64,000 nucleotides of DNA from Planctomycetota bacterium (lineage in GTDB: Bacteria; Planctomycetota; Planctomycetia; Pirellulales; Pirellulaceae). The translations under genes and the position numbers were made by a program. The notes beneath the pieces are model-generated. The model made no database searches. It was given only the letters and a program-made list of their open reading frames with translations, and was not told the origin of the DNA. The DNA is taken from assembly GCA_026692905.1 (NCBI GenBank), contig JAPLNL010000121.1, forward strand, positions 14,515-78,514. Reading direction: 5' to 3'. This document shows, in pieces, positions 43,833 to 52,261 of this stretch. Position 1 is the stretch's first letter; each line of letters starts with the position of its first letter.

Positions 43833-44753
43833 ATGCCGCGAGGCTTTCATTTGGGACAAGGAACCGTCATTCGCTTTCAGGGGGCGGACCGATGCCGTGT
43901 CTTCAATAATCTGTGCACACAGGACCTTCGAAAACTATCGGATGGCCAAGCGATGGAAACATTTGTAACCGACGTCAAAGGGCGTACGTTTGGTCATGGA
44001 GTTGCAATATCGGTGGACGGCGAATGCTTTTTGATCACGGTTCCAGATCAGGGCGCAAAATTGGTGCCGCACTACGATCGGTATATCATTCGCGAAGATG
44101 CGATTGTTGCTGACGTGAGCGAACGTTTCCAATTTTGGCTTTTTGAAGACCGGGCGGTTGCCGCGAAAGCGTTTGCGATCGAGATCGATGCTACGCCCGC
44201 CAAATCGTGCGTTACTTCGACAAGTTTGGGGGCCAACCGAATTGCCCTCGTGCATGCATCTTGGATTGGTCCGGAGTCGATCTTGGCACTTGTGCCTGCC
44301 GGGCAAGGAAGCGAAGTGATTGCGGAGCGATTAGGAAGTGAATGGAGCTTGAGCGACATGTCTCAGCGCAACGCTTGGGAGTTGGCTCGCATTGGAGCTT
44401 TATGGCCATGGTACGGAGTCGACATGGATGATCGGCATTTACCCCAAGAACTGGATCGCGACACCGCGGCTATTTCATTCAACAAAGGTTGTTATCTAGG
44501 GCAAGAGACGATTGCTCGCCTCGATATGCTCGGCAAGGTGCAAAAGAAACTAGTGAAGTTATCGATTGATGCACTTCTTTCGCCGGCAGTGCAAGCGATC
44601 GTCCATGCCGACGGTAAAGAGGTTGGCACGATCTGTTCAGTGGCCGCGAACGAGGCTTTAGGAAAATGCCTGGCTCTTGCGTACATCAAACGAAGCCATT
44701 TCGCGGCTGGACAAGTTCTCGAAGTGAACGGCAGCAAGGCAACCGTCTGCTAG
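43833..44753 (+). CDS. YgfZ/GcvT-like folate-binding protein
   Basis: 306 residues. The signature K-G-C-Y-x-G-Q-E (FNKGCYLGQETIARLD) marks YgfZ/IBA57-type proteins, which use tetrahydrofolate and help assemble or repair iron-sulphur clusters. The N-terminal half (GADRCRVFNNLCTQDLRKL, FVTDVKGRTFGHGVAIS) follows the GcvT-like fold. It starts 24 bases after the sigma-factor gene and is probably in the same transcript. It is cytoplasmic; the cluster substrate is not known. Confidence 0.9.
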   Translation: MPRGFHLGQGTVIRFQGADRCRVFNNLCTQDLRKLSDGQAMETFVTDVKGRTFGHGVAISVDGECFLITVPDQGAKLVPHYDRYIIREDAIVADVSERFQFWLFEDRAVAAKAFAIEIDATPAKSCVTSTSLGANRIALVHASWIGPESILALVPAGQGSEVIAERLGSEWSLSDMSQRNAWELARIGALWPWYGVDMDDRHLPQELDRDTAAISFNKGCYLGQETIARLDMLGKVQKKLVKLSIDALLSPAVQAIVHADGKEVGTICSVAANEALGKCLALAYIKRSHFAAGQVLEVNGSKATVC

Positions 44754-44799
44754 AGAGTTTTTCCGTCAGGCACTGCAATGGTGGAAGCGTGTTCTGAAA

Positions 44800-47463
44800 T
44801 TACTCTATGTGTGACTTCCGCATCCACCTTTGGCAAGTAGAAATTAAGTCTGCTTTGACAATAGGTTTTGTCGCATAGTCATTGCAGCCTGCAGCAAGGC
44901 ATTCCGCCTTATCCGAGCTCATCGCATTCGCCGTCAACGCGATAATTGGAAACTGCCAACCCTTTTCTCGAAGCAGTCTTGCAGTCGAGTAACCGTCCAA
45001 TTCTGGCATTTGCATATCCGATAGAAGTAGATCGAATAGCGGTGGAAAAGCAAGCTTGCCAGAAAGAGAGTGATCCTCCGTCAGGGCCTCAACGGCTAGC
45101 TTGCCGTTTTCAACCACGGTGACTTTCGCCCCAGCTTTTCGAAGAATGAGTGCAATGAGTAGCTGATTGTCAGGACCATCTTCCGCAAACAGAATCCGGA
45201 GTCCATCGAGAGGTCGTGGTGAATGAGACTGTGTCAAGGAACTTGAAGCCTGCGGCGCTAGTACATGGGGCGCTAGAACTTGGGGCATGACTTCCATTCC
45301 GTCGAATTGAACTGACTGCAAGATCAATACGAACGCACTTCCTTTACCTAGAGCGCTTTCGACCTGGATTGAACCATTGAGGAGTTCTGCGAAGCGTTTG
45401 CTTATGTTCAACCCAAGACCAGTCCCACCGAACCGACGAGTCACGCTCGAATCTGCTTGCGAGAAGGGTTCAAAGAGTCGCCTTGATTGTTCCAGGTTCA
45501 TGCCGATGCCGGTATCGACAATACGAAATTGTAGCTCGGCGACAGAGGTGTCAAAACGTACGAAGAGGGTTACTCCTCCAACCTCGGTGAATTTGATTGC
45601 GTTTCCAACAAGATTGACCAGAATCTGACGCAACCTTAGGGGGTCGGTCATGATCGTGGTGGGAAGATCGGTTTCGAAAACCGCATTCAATGAGAGCTTC
45701 TTTGAATCTGAGTTGACTCTCATCAATTGGAGCAACTCTACTATAAGAATTCGTGGGCTTGTCGGAATCAACTCGACGGTCATCTTGCCTGCCTCGATCT
45801 TAGAGATATCCAAGATGTCGTTGATGATTTTCAGAAGTTGCTTGCCATTACGCTGAATTGTATTCACGTATTCATTGTGTTCGTTTGGTCGGATTGGGTC
45901 GCCCTCCGATTCTGACGCGAGCAAGTCTGCGAAGCCAAGAATGGCCGTCATGGGCATACGGATTTCGTGACTCATGTTGGCAAGGAATTCCGATTTTGCA
46001 TCGCTCGCAGCTTGGGCGCGTATTTGAGCATCTTGCAATTTTCTCTCGGAGGTTTTGATTTGCGAAATATCCTGCAGGGTGCCTGCCACACGTACGGCCG
46101 TCCCTTTTTCATTTCTTTGGGCGGCGCCCCGAGCTCGAAACCATCCGTAATCACCAGAAACCAATTTCAATTGGTATTCGACATCGTATAGAACCCCTTT
46201 TTCCAAATGCTCTTGCAATGCGGTTTGAACCAACTCTTTGTGGTCAGGATGTAGTCGGTTCAAAAAGGAACTTAGTTGATTAGCCGGAAAGGGCCCGACG
46301 GAAGGAAAGCCCAAGAGTGTCCAGAATCTTGTGGAGTACCAAACCTCATCCGTTTCAAGTTGCCAATCCCAAGTTCCATCGCTGGTGCCTGCAATAGCGA
46401 ACGCATACCTTTGGGAAAGGTCGAGGAGTTCGGCCTGAAGCGACTTCATCGCATGTATATCGACGTGGACCCCAACCATGCGAATTGGTTTTCCATCGAA
46501 ATCGCGTTGAGTCACCTTGCCGGATGCAAGGATCCATTTCCATGTGCCGTCCTTGTGACGCATGTTGAGTTCGCAGCGATAACCTTCTGTTTTGCCTTGG
46601 AAGTGTTCCTGGATGGAATACAGGACGCGATAAAGGTCTTTCGGGTTGAGCAGTTTTTCCCAACTGCTCACATCGCCGTCGATTTCGGCAACGTCATACC
46701 CGAGCATTTTTGCCCAATTTTCACTGTAGATAACCTTTCCAGAAACAATATCCCACTCCCATGTTCCCAATCCAGCACTCTCGATGATCAACGCCAACCT
46801 CATCGCTTGATCGCGTTGGAGGGTTATGTCCGAGAAACTAACGACTACGGAGTCGAGACGGCCACTGGCGTTTCGAATCGGCTCAGTGCTTACGGACAGC
46901 CAGCGACGTTCGCTGTCGGGGGTTTCAATTCCCATTACGAAGTTACGAACCGCTTTGCCCGTTCGCAATGTTACGCTAGCGGGATGTTGGTCGCCATGGA
47001 ATGAATTTCCGTCCTCGAGAGTTGCCCGCCATCGTGGATCGATCGGTTGACGTCCCTTTAATTGATCGTAGGAGAGTCCTAGGATGCGTTCTGCTGCCGG
47101 GTTGCATTCTGTTATTTCACCTGAGGTGTTATGAACAACCATTCCCTCAGCGACCGCACTGAAGGTTGAGCGAAGCCTTTCTCGTTCCCGCTGCAAATCC
47201 AGAATCAAATCCGCCATCGCTCTCTGACTCAGCTGGAGACAGAAGAGAGCGGGCAAAAAAATCAGCAAAACTAAGAGGAGGTGAATTGTTGCAAAAAACG
47301 CTTGCGAGGGCGCAAATGCAACGGTGATGGCAAGGGTGACAAGCTCGATTGCAATGGCGGCGAAAATTCCGAACGAAATCAGTTTGAGCAAAGAGATTTT
47401 TCGCGATGGTCTGGATTGCAAATTACTCGTGATTGAAGTCCCCATCTGCATACCCTCGTCCAT
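44800..47463 (-). CDS. Hybrid sensor histidine kinase with multiple PAS domains and C-terminal receiver
   Basis: 887 residues from the ATG at 47463, 19 bases after the stop of the response-regulator gene; the frame is open farther upstream but lies inside that gene. Two membrane helices (SLLKLISFGIFAAIAIELV and HLLLVLLIFLPALFCLQL) are followed by three or more PAS domains (AEGMVVHNTSGEITECNPAA; SAGLGTWEWDIVSGKVIYSE; GTSDGTWDWQLETDEVWYST, with PAC segments). The HisKA phospho-site is H499 (ANMSHEIRMP), then an HATPase domain with FGGTGLGL, and a receiver with D816 (LLLSDMQMPELDGY). It should autophosphorylate and relay to its own receiver; the Hpt protein at 48637 can take it on. Confidence 0.93.
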   Translation of the reverse strand: MDEGMQMGTSITSNLQSRPSRKISLLKLISFGIFAAIAIELVTLAITVAFAPSQAFFATIHLLLVLLIFLPALFCLQLSQRAMADLILDLQRERERLRSTFSAVAEGMVVHNTSGEITECNPAAERILGLSYDQLKGRQPIDPRWRATLEDGNSFHGDQHPASVTLRTGKAVRNFVMGIETPDSERRWLSVSTEPIRNASGRLDSVVVSFSDITLQRDQAMRLALIIESAGLGTWEWDIVSGKVIYSENWAKMLGYDVAEIDGDVSSWEKLLNPKDLYRVLYSIQEHFQGKTEGYRCELNMRHKDGTWKWILASGKVTQRDFDGKPIRMVGVHVDIHAMKSLQAELLDLSQRYAFAIAGTSDGTWDWQLETDEVWYSTRFWTLLGFPSVGPFPANQLSSFLNRLHPDHKELVQTALQEHLEKGVLYDVEYQLKLVSGDYGWFRARGAAQRNEKGTAVRVAGTLQDISQIKTSERKLQDAQIRAQAASDAKSEFLANMSHEIRMPMTAILGFADLLASESEGDPIRPNEHNEYVNTIQRNGKQLLKIINDILDISKIEAGKMTVELIPTSPRILIVELLQLMRVNSDSKKLSLNAVFETDLPTTIMTDPLRLRQILVNLVGNAIKFTEVGGVTLFVRFDTSVAELQFRIVDTGIGMNLEQSRRLFEPFSQADSSVTRRFGGTGLGLNISKRFAELLNGSIQVESALGKGSAFVLILQSVQFDGMEVMPQVLAPHVLAPQASSSLTQSHSPRPLDGLRILFAEDGPDNQLLIALILRKAGAKVTVVENGKLAVEALTEDHSLSGKLAFPPLFDLLLSDMQMPELDGYSTARLLREKGWQFPIIALTANAMSSDKAECLAAGCNDYATKPIVKADLISTCQRWMRKSHIE

Positions 47464-47482
47464 GAAGCAGCCATAACTTGGC

Positions 47483-48109
47483 TCACATTTGACCGTTGGT
47501 TTGCATTCGAGCTCCCAATACAAGATTAACCAGCTGTGCCACGGACTCGACGCCAAGTTTCTTCGTGATATGACTTCGGTGGACTTCGACTGTCTTGGTA
47601 CTGATGCCAAGCTGCTTTGCAATCTGCTTGGTCAAACTACCTGCCACGACAAGTTCTGCGATCTCATGCTCTCGAGCCGTCAACGAACTCATCCGATCCA
47701 GAATCGCTTGCTTTTGCTGCATCGCATGGCGTCGCTGGGATTCAAGCACCAACATCTCGCGAACAGAATTTAGGAACTCGTCAGGAAGAAATGGTTTTTC
47801 GAGCACAGTGACCGCGCCGAGCTTCATGGCTTCCACTGTTAAAGGGACAGTTCCGTGCCCAGTAACCAAAACGAACGGAACTTGCCCGAACCGGCTTCGA
47901 ACCTGTTCCATCAATTTGAGTCCCGACTCGTCAGGCATTTGGAAATCAACAACCATGCAACGCGGACTGTGTGCTTCCAGATCGGCCAGCAGCTCTTTTC
48001 CTGAAGCGTATTCCTTGGAATTGATTTCCGCCTTTGAAAGCACGTACGAGATCGATTCTCTCATTCCAATATCGTCATCCACAACAAAAACGGTGGCTTG
48101 ATCGTTCAT
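47483..48109 (-). CDS. FixJ-type response regulator
   Basis: 208 residues from the ATG at 48109 (MNDQATVFVVDDD); a second ATG lies two codons upstream. The receiver has the acidic pair VVDDD, the phospho-acceptor D55 (CMVVDFQMPDESG), the VTGHG threonine region and K in VLEKPF. The C-terminal LuxR-type helix-turn-helix (SSLTAREHEIAELVVAGSLT and TKTVEVHRSHITKKLGV) resembles FixJ/NodW. It precedes the hybrid kinase gene by 19 bases on the same strand and is its likely partner. Confidence 0.93.
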   Translation of the reverse strand: MNDQATVFVVDDDIGMRESISYVLSKAEINSKEYASGKELLADLEAHSPRCMVVDFQMPDESGLKLMEQVRSRFGQVPFVLVTGHGTVPLTVEAMKLGAVTVLEKPFLPDEFLNSVREMLVLESQRRHAMQQKQAILDRMSSLTAREHEIAELVVAGSLTKQIAKQLGISTKTVEVHRSHITKKLGVESVAQLVNLVLGARMQTNGQM

Positions 48110-48636
48110 TCGCATTCCCAACTGCAATAAAAGTGAGGACTCGTCCAACCTAAACTCGAAATGTGCTTGCAGGCTATTGGACAAAGCAATCGCAAGCCAG
48201 GTACAGCGGTTCCGTTTATCGCCTTTAGGGGCTTGCATTGACTACTAAATCACATCGTTGTATCGGTATTCAACCAACCTGACCATCGTAACCGTTTTCG
48301 AGTTCTGGATGTCACAGAGAGCCGATAAGGAAAACCCCTAATTGAAATCGCTCGCATCTTCAAACCGTGATGAGTCAAGAGATTGGTTTTTGAGGTACGG
48401 AAAACCCGTGGCTTTGGCCTTTTTCCGAATGAAGAGCTAAAAACGTTGATTTGAGGATCGCTTTTCCGACGAGAATTTCGGCCAGACAAGACAATTTTTT
48501 GCTATTACTTTGGCGATCTTCCGATAAACTTCAAGCACAGAGACTTTAGGCAAAGAGACTTCAGGCAGATAGCAAGCGTTCGCTCTCGCAGAAATCCTCC
48601 ATGTCTGACTCCCCTCATCTAACGTAGGATAAGAAC
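48110..48636. other. Intergenic region between divergent signalling genes
   Basis: About 530 bp with no supported gene. A minus-strand frame at 48,250-48,489 exists but has no family resemblance and a composition typical of chance. It contains the tandem direct repeat at 48,539-48,567, and should hold promoters for both gene sets. Confidence 0.5.
48539..48567 (+). promoter_or_regulatory. Tandem direct repeat upstream of the Hpt gene
   Basis: AGAGACTTTAGGCA (48,539-48,552) is followed one base later by AGAGACTTCAGGCA (48,554-48,567), a 13-of-14 match with 15-base spacing. This is a typical layout for an activator binding on one DNA face with a turn and a half between sites. About 70 bp before the start codon. 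Binding is inferred. Confidence 0.35.
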
Positions 48637-48951
48637 ATGATTTCTAACCCGATTCACTCGACGCTTGTGGAAGACCCTGATTTCACAGAACTGGTGTCAG
48701 AGTTCGTGTCCAACGTACCCGAGCGCATCCGTTCCATCCGACAGTGCATTGACAGCAATGATACCAAACAGCTTTGCACGCTCGTCCATCAGCTTAAAGG
48801 GGCTTGCGGGAGCTATGGTTTTCACGAAATCACCCCGCTTGCCGCTTCGTTGGAGGCAAAGATCCGTTCGGAGGCCGAGATTTCATCGCTGTTGGAATCG
48901 ATCGAAGCGTTCATCGCGACCTGTCTTCGCATGACAGCCGATCCCGCATAG
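48637..48951 (+). CDS. Stand-alone histidine phosphotransfer (Hpt) protein
   Basis: 104 residues, essentially one Hpt domain. The phospho-histidine is H51 in LVHQLKGACGSYGFHE, the classic HQLKG(A/S)xxxxG motif. It moves phosphate between receiver domains. The next gene, a receiver-bearing kinase, begins 5 bases after its stop, so the two are one operon. It may serve the hybrid kinases at 44800 and 52262 as well. Confidence 0.93.
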   Translation: MISNPIHSTLVEDPDFTELVSEFVSNVPERIRSIRQCIDSNDTKQLCTLVHQLKGACGSYGFHEITPLAASLEAKIRSEAEISSLLESIEAFIATCLRMTADPA

Positions 48952-48956
48952 ACTCT

Positions 48957-51218
48957 ATGGCCATGGAGAATGCGTCGGGGAAACTTCATGTTCTTGTTAT
49001 CGAGGATGACCCTTTTCAGTCCGCTTTGATTGAGAAAAAGCTGGAGCTAGCTGATTTCGAGGTCTCTTGCTGCAACTCGATCGCCGAAGGTCTGCAACTG
49101 GCGAGCCAGCGAGAATTTCCAGTTGCGGTTGTGGATTTGGATCTCGGTGGGGAATCAGGCTTGGACTTTGTTCAGTCACTTTCGCGTGCTTCACCAAAGA
49201 CGCGAGCCATCATTCACTCCATTGATACCTCGTTTGAAACGGTTAAAAAAGGAGTTAATGTTGGGATTTTCGCGTACGTCGAAAAAGGCAGAAATGACAA
49301 CCAGTTAGTCGATGAATGCCATCGCGCTGCCGCAGCCTACTTCCGAGACCGCTTGGACTCCGCCAATAGGAAGATTGCGTTCCAACTAAGGCTTCTTGGG
49401 GCGGTGGATCACGGAATCATAGCGACTGATACCTCGGGCGGGATTATCTATTGGAATCGGTTTTCGGAAAAGTTGACAGGAATCGCGTCGTCTGATGCAC
49501 TTGGTCGATCCATATTGGATTTCATTTCGGTTTCGGTAGTTGACCGGAAACTCCTCGGGAAACAGATGGAGTCCGGAGGAAGCTGGCAGGGTGAGGTGAC
49601 TTTCCAACCGAACCGCAATTTGAAATGTTCGGTTCTTGTACGGTTAGTACTTTCCGTTTTAAAGGATAGCGATGGAAAACAGTTTGGCTCTGCCATCGCT
49701 ATTCATGATTTGACATCAATCAAAGCGAATGAAGAACGCTTGGAGCGTCGGGCGAAGTTATTGGAGATCAACGCGGGCTTAGGGCGGATCGCGACCGAAA
49801 TTGAGGACCGGGAGCAATTTTTAAAGCATTGCCTTACCAAGCTGAATGATGGCCTCAGCTTAAAATATGGGCGGTTGCTCATGCTCGATCCTACGGACCA
49901 AAACGTTTCGTGCATTGCTTCGGTGGGGGCCTTTGAAGCGGCAAATACGGGGGAGCCGAAATTAACGAATGTCGATGAATTACACCTTCAAGCTCAAATC
50001 GAGGGCTTTCGAATCCCGTTACTTGATAACGGAAAACAAATAGGATGCATCGAGGGATTTTTCGAAAAATCAAGGCTCGTTAGCCAGGAGAAACGAAATT
50101 TTCTTCAAAGCATTTCATCTCTAATTGCAGGTGTCCTCCTCCGAAATTCTGCCATCCAACTTTGGCGCTCCCTTTTCGAAAATTCTCTCGATGCTGTATT
50201 GCTCGTGGGCAACGACTTGCAAATCGTAAATGTGAATCAGGCAGCCACGGAAATATTCGGCTATGCCCGAACCGAGCTTCTGGGAATGAATGCACAGCAT
50301 TTGGTTCAAAAAACGCAGGAATCCAGAATGCGATTGCTCGGCCAGACTTTTTTGAAGATGGGGCGGCTTCGCGGCGAACTCGAGTTCGTGGGGAAAGATC
50401 AACAAATCAAAGTCTGCGAATTCTTTGCTGTCGCGAACATGCTTCCGGAGATACATATCGCCCATGTCCGCGATATTACTCAAAGAAGGGCCTCAGAGAA
50501 ACTAATTTCCGAACAAAACGATCAATTGGCCCACGTACAACGCACTGCCACGCTAGGCCAAATGGCGGCGACCTTAGCTCATGAGATCAATCAGCCACTC
50601 GGGGCAATAAGCAACTTTGCTGGTGGAGTGTTATTTGGACTCGAAAAAAATAACGTTAGTCCGACTGAGTTGGAGTCAAGTTTGCGACGCATTCTCAGCG
50701 AAGCCCTTCGCGCGGGCGCGATCCTAAGTCGACTTAGAAAGTTCATTTCGGTCGATCTGTCAAAGTTTGAAAAAACCGATTTGAACGAGTGCGTTCGCGA
50801 CACGATGCTAATATTGAACAACATGTTCTTCCATGCAGACATTGTTGTTCATTTGGAACTCGACACGAATATCCCCCCTATTCAGGTGGACGCGATTAGT
50901 TTCCAGCAGGTACTGGTAAATATCTTCAAGAACTCGTCAGAGGCAATGCAAACTATCAAAGTCGGTGAAAGACGCCTCGTTGTTCGGACGCTCTGCGAAG
51001 ATGGATGGGTCGAAGTTACGATTGCGGACAACGGTCCAGCCGTTTCTAAAGCAACATTCGAATCACTTTTTACGCCGTACCAAACATCCAAGCCAAACGG
51101 CCTAGGCATGGGGCTCTGTATTAGCCGATCCATTGTCGAACAGCACAACGGAACCATGACAATGAGCCAGATTCAACCGAACGGAATGCGAACGATCTTG
51201 CGATTGCCGATAGGCTGA
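48957..51218 (+). CDS. Receiver-PAS-GAF-PAS sensor histidine kinase
   Basis: 753 residues from the ATG at 48957. The receiver comes first (LVIEDDPFQSALIEKKLELADF; D in VVDLDLGGESGLDFV), then PAS (DHGIIATDTSGGIIYWNRF), a GAF-like region (residues 265-390), a second PAS (SLDAVLLVGNDLQIVNVNQAA), a HisKA-like helix pair with H542 (LAHEINQPLGA) and an HATPase with NIFKNSSEAMQ and GLGMGLCISRSI. LAHEINQPL is typical of FixL/HPK4-type kinases, whose partners are often FixJ-like, and a FixJ-type regulator lies at 47483. No membrane segment, so it is cytoplasmic. The N-terminal receiver makes it an acceptor from the Hpt protein as well as a kinase. Confidence 0.92.
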   Translation: MAMENASGKLHVLVIEDDPFQSALIEKKLELADFEVSCCNSIAEGLQLASQREFPVAVVDLDLGGESGLDFVQSLSRASPKTRAIIHSIDTSFETVKKGVNVGIFAYVEKGRNDNQLVDECHRAAAAYFRDRLDSANRKIAFQLRLLGAVDHGIIATDTSGGIIYWNRFSEKLTGIASSDALGRSILDFISVSVVDRKLLGKQMESGGSWQGEVTFQPNRNLKCSVLVRLVLSVLKDSDGKQFGSAIAIHDLTSIKANEERLERRAKLLEINAGLGRIATEIEDREQFLKHCLTKLNDGLSLKYGRLLMLDPTDQNVSCIASVGAFEAANTGEPKLTNVDELHLQAQIEGFRIPLLDNGKQIGCIEGFFEKSRLVSQEKRNFLQSISSLIAGVLLRNSAIQLWRSLFENSLDAVLLVGNDLQIVNVNQAATEIFGYARTELLGMNAQHLVQKTQESRMRLLGQTFLKMGRLRGELEFVGKDQQIKVCEFFAVANMLPEIHIAHVRDITQRRASEKLISEQNDQLAHVQRTATLGQMAATLAHEINQPLGAISNFAGGVLFGLEKNNVSPTELESSLRRILSEALRAGAILSRLRKFISVDLSKFEKTDLNECVRDTMLILNNMFFHADIVVHLELDTNIPPIQVDAISFQQVLVNIFKNSSEAMQTIKVGERRLVVRTLCEDGWVEVTIADNGPAVSKATFESLFTPYQTSKPNGLGMGLCISRSIVEQHNGTMTMSQIQPNGMRTILRLPIG

Positions 51219-51357
51219 TTTGCCATTGCGACGAGTTCTCTAGGGATTCCCTTACTGTATCCTTGAGGTTAAAGAAGGCAATTCTCTACAAAAACGGAGC
51301 TAGATCGTTCGATAGCTTATCCAGCGATTCAGGTTTTCATCCAAATCAATAAGTGCA

Positions 51358-51984
51358 ATGGCTATGTCTAAGTTTCAAGTTCAACCCAAAGTCTACGTGA
51401 TGTCCCATCATCTTGAAACGCAGGAGATGATTTATCGGGAGTTGAGCGCTGAACCGATCGAACTGGTGCCCGTTCGCAATGAAAACGATTACTTTGCAAC
51501 GCTTGATCGGATTGAAGCGGGATGCGTGTTGGTCGAGGTATCGGGGGAACCTGAGCTGGAACTCCAAAGCATTGCTTCGATTCGTTCGCAGCAAAAGCAC
51601 ATGCAAGTGATCGCGTTTGGAAACCAATGGGACGTAGCCAAAGCTGTTCAGGCCGTTAAGTTTGGCGCAAAAGAAGTTTGTGTTTTTCCAGCCAATGGAA
51701 ACGAGCTCAAAAATGCGATCAATCAAATATTGACCGAGAGCCGTCAGGAATCCATTCCGCTGGATGAAAAGATACCCAGGTCTATTTCCGACGCATTGTC
51801 CTCCGAGGAAGCGGTCATCCTGCGTTTGATTGTTCAAGGGCGAACGGCAAAAGAAGTGGGTTCCACTTTGGATATCAGTGTTCGCACGTTTCACTACCGA
51901 AAAAGATCGATTTTCGCCAAGCTTGGAGTGAAAAATCGTTCCGAAGCCATCGAATTGATACGCCGTTCGGTAGACGGGGTTTGA
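51358..51984 (+). CDS. LuxR-type regulator with degenerate receiver domain
   Basis: 208 residues. The N-terminal 120 residues follow the receiver fold in length and pattern, but the acidic pocket at the first strand is YVMSHH, the phospho-acceptor strand reads CVLVEVSGEPE (Glu where Asp is expected), and the conserved Lys strand reads VCVFPANG. It is therefore a pseudo-receiver unlikely to be phosphorylated. The C-terminus is a NarL/FixJ helix-turn-helix (SSEEAVILRLIVQGRTAKEV, SVRTFHYRKRSIFAKLGV). It lies between two histidine-kinase genes on the same strand. It may respond to a bound partner or ligand; this is inference. Confidence 0.86.
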   Translation: MAMSKFQVQPKVYVMSHHLETQEMIYRELSAEPIELVPVRNENDYFATLDRIEAGCVLVEVSGEPELELQSIASIRSQQKHMQVIAFGNQWDVAKAVQAVKFGAKEVCVFPANGNELKNAINQILTESRQESIPLDEKIPRSISDALSSEEAVILRLIVQGRTAKEVGSTLDISVRTFHYRKRSIFAKLGVKNRSEAIELIRRSVDGV

Positions 51985-52228
51985 TAGAGGAACGGCGTAA
52001 GCCGTCTGGTGAATGCCACGTACCTCAGCTCCCCGTAGTCTCAGCTCCCCGTGGTCGCTCCTTGACGACTCTGTGGATTATTCGGGTTAGCGCAGTGGAT
52101 ATTTGTTGCAATGCCTGCAACTTCGCTAGTCCTGAAGCCTGTTTGTAGGGGAAATGCCTTATAGGGCATCTCTTGGGTCCTATTCCCCTCGAATTCCCGC
52201 GATAGAAATTGCCGGAGTTGAAAACTGA

Positions 52229-52250
52229 CTTAACTTTTTCTGTAGTTAAG
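52229..52250 (+). promoter_or_regulatory. Small inverted repeat just upstream of the hybrid kinase gene
   Basis: CTTAACT (52,229-52,235) and AGTTAAG (52,244-52,250) form a 7-bp inverted repeat, 11 bases before the start codon at 52262. It could be an operator or a hairpin that blocks ribosome binding. Weak evidence. Confidence 0.25.
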
Positions 52251-52261
52251 TTAGTCAATAG

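Noticed and set aside
48250-48489. A 79-residue minus-strand frame in the gap between signalling genes.
   Set aside because: No recognisable domain, no good ribosome-binding sequence, and composition consistent with chance; treated as intergenic.
51346-51894. A 182-residue minus-strand frame.
   Set aside because: It lies opposite the LuxR-type regulator, whose helix-turn-helix is clear; the minus frame has no family match.
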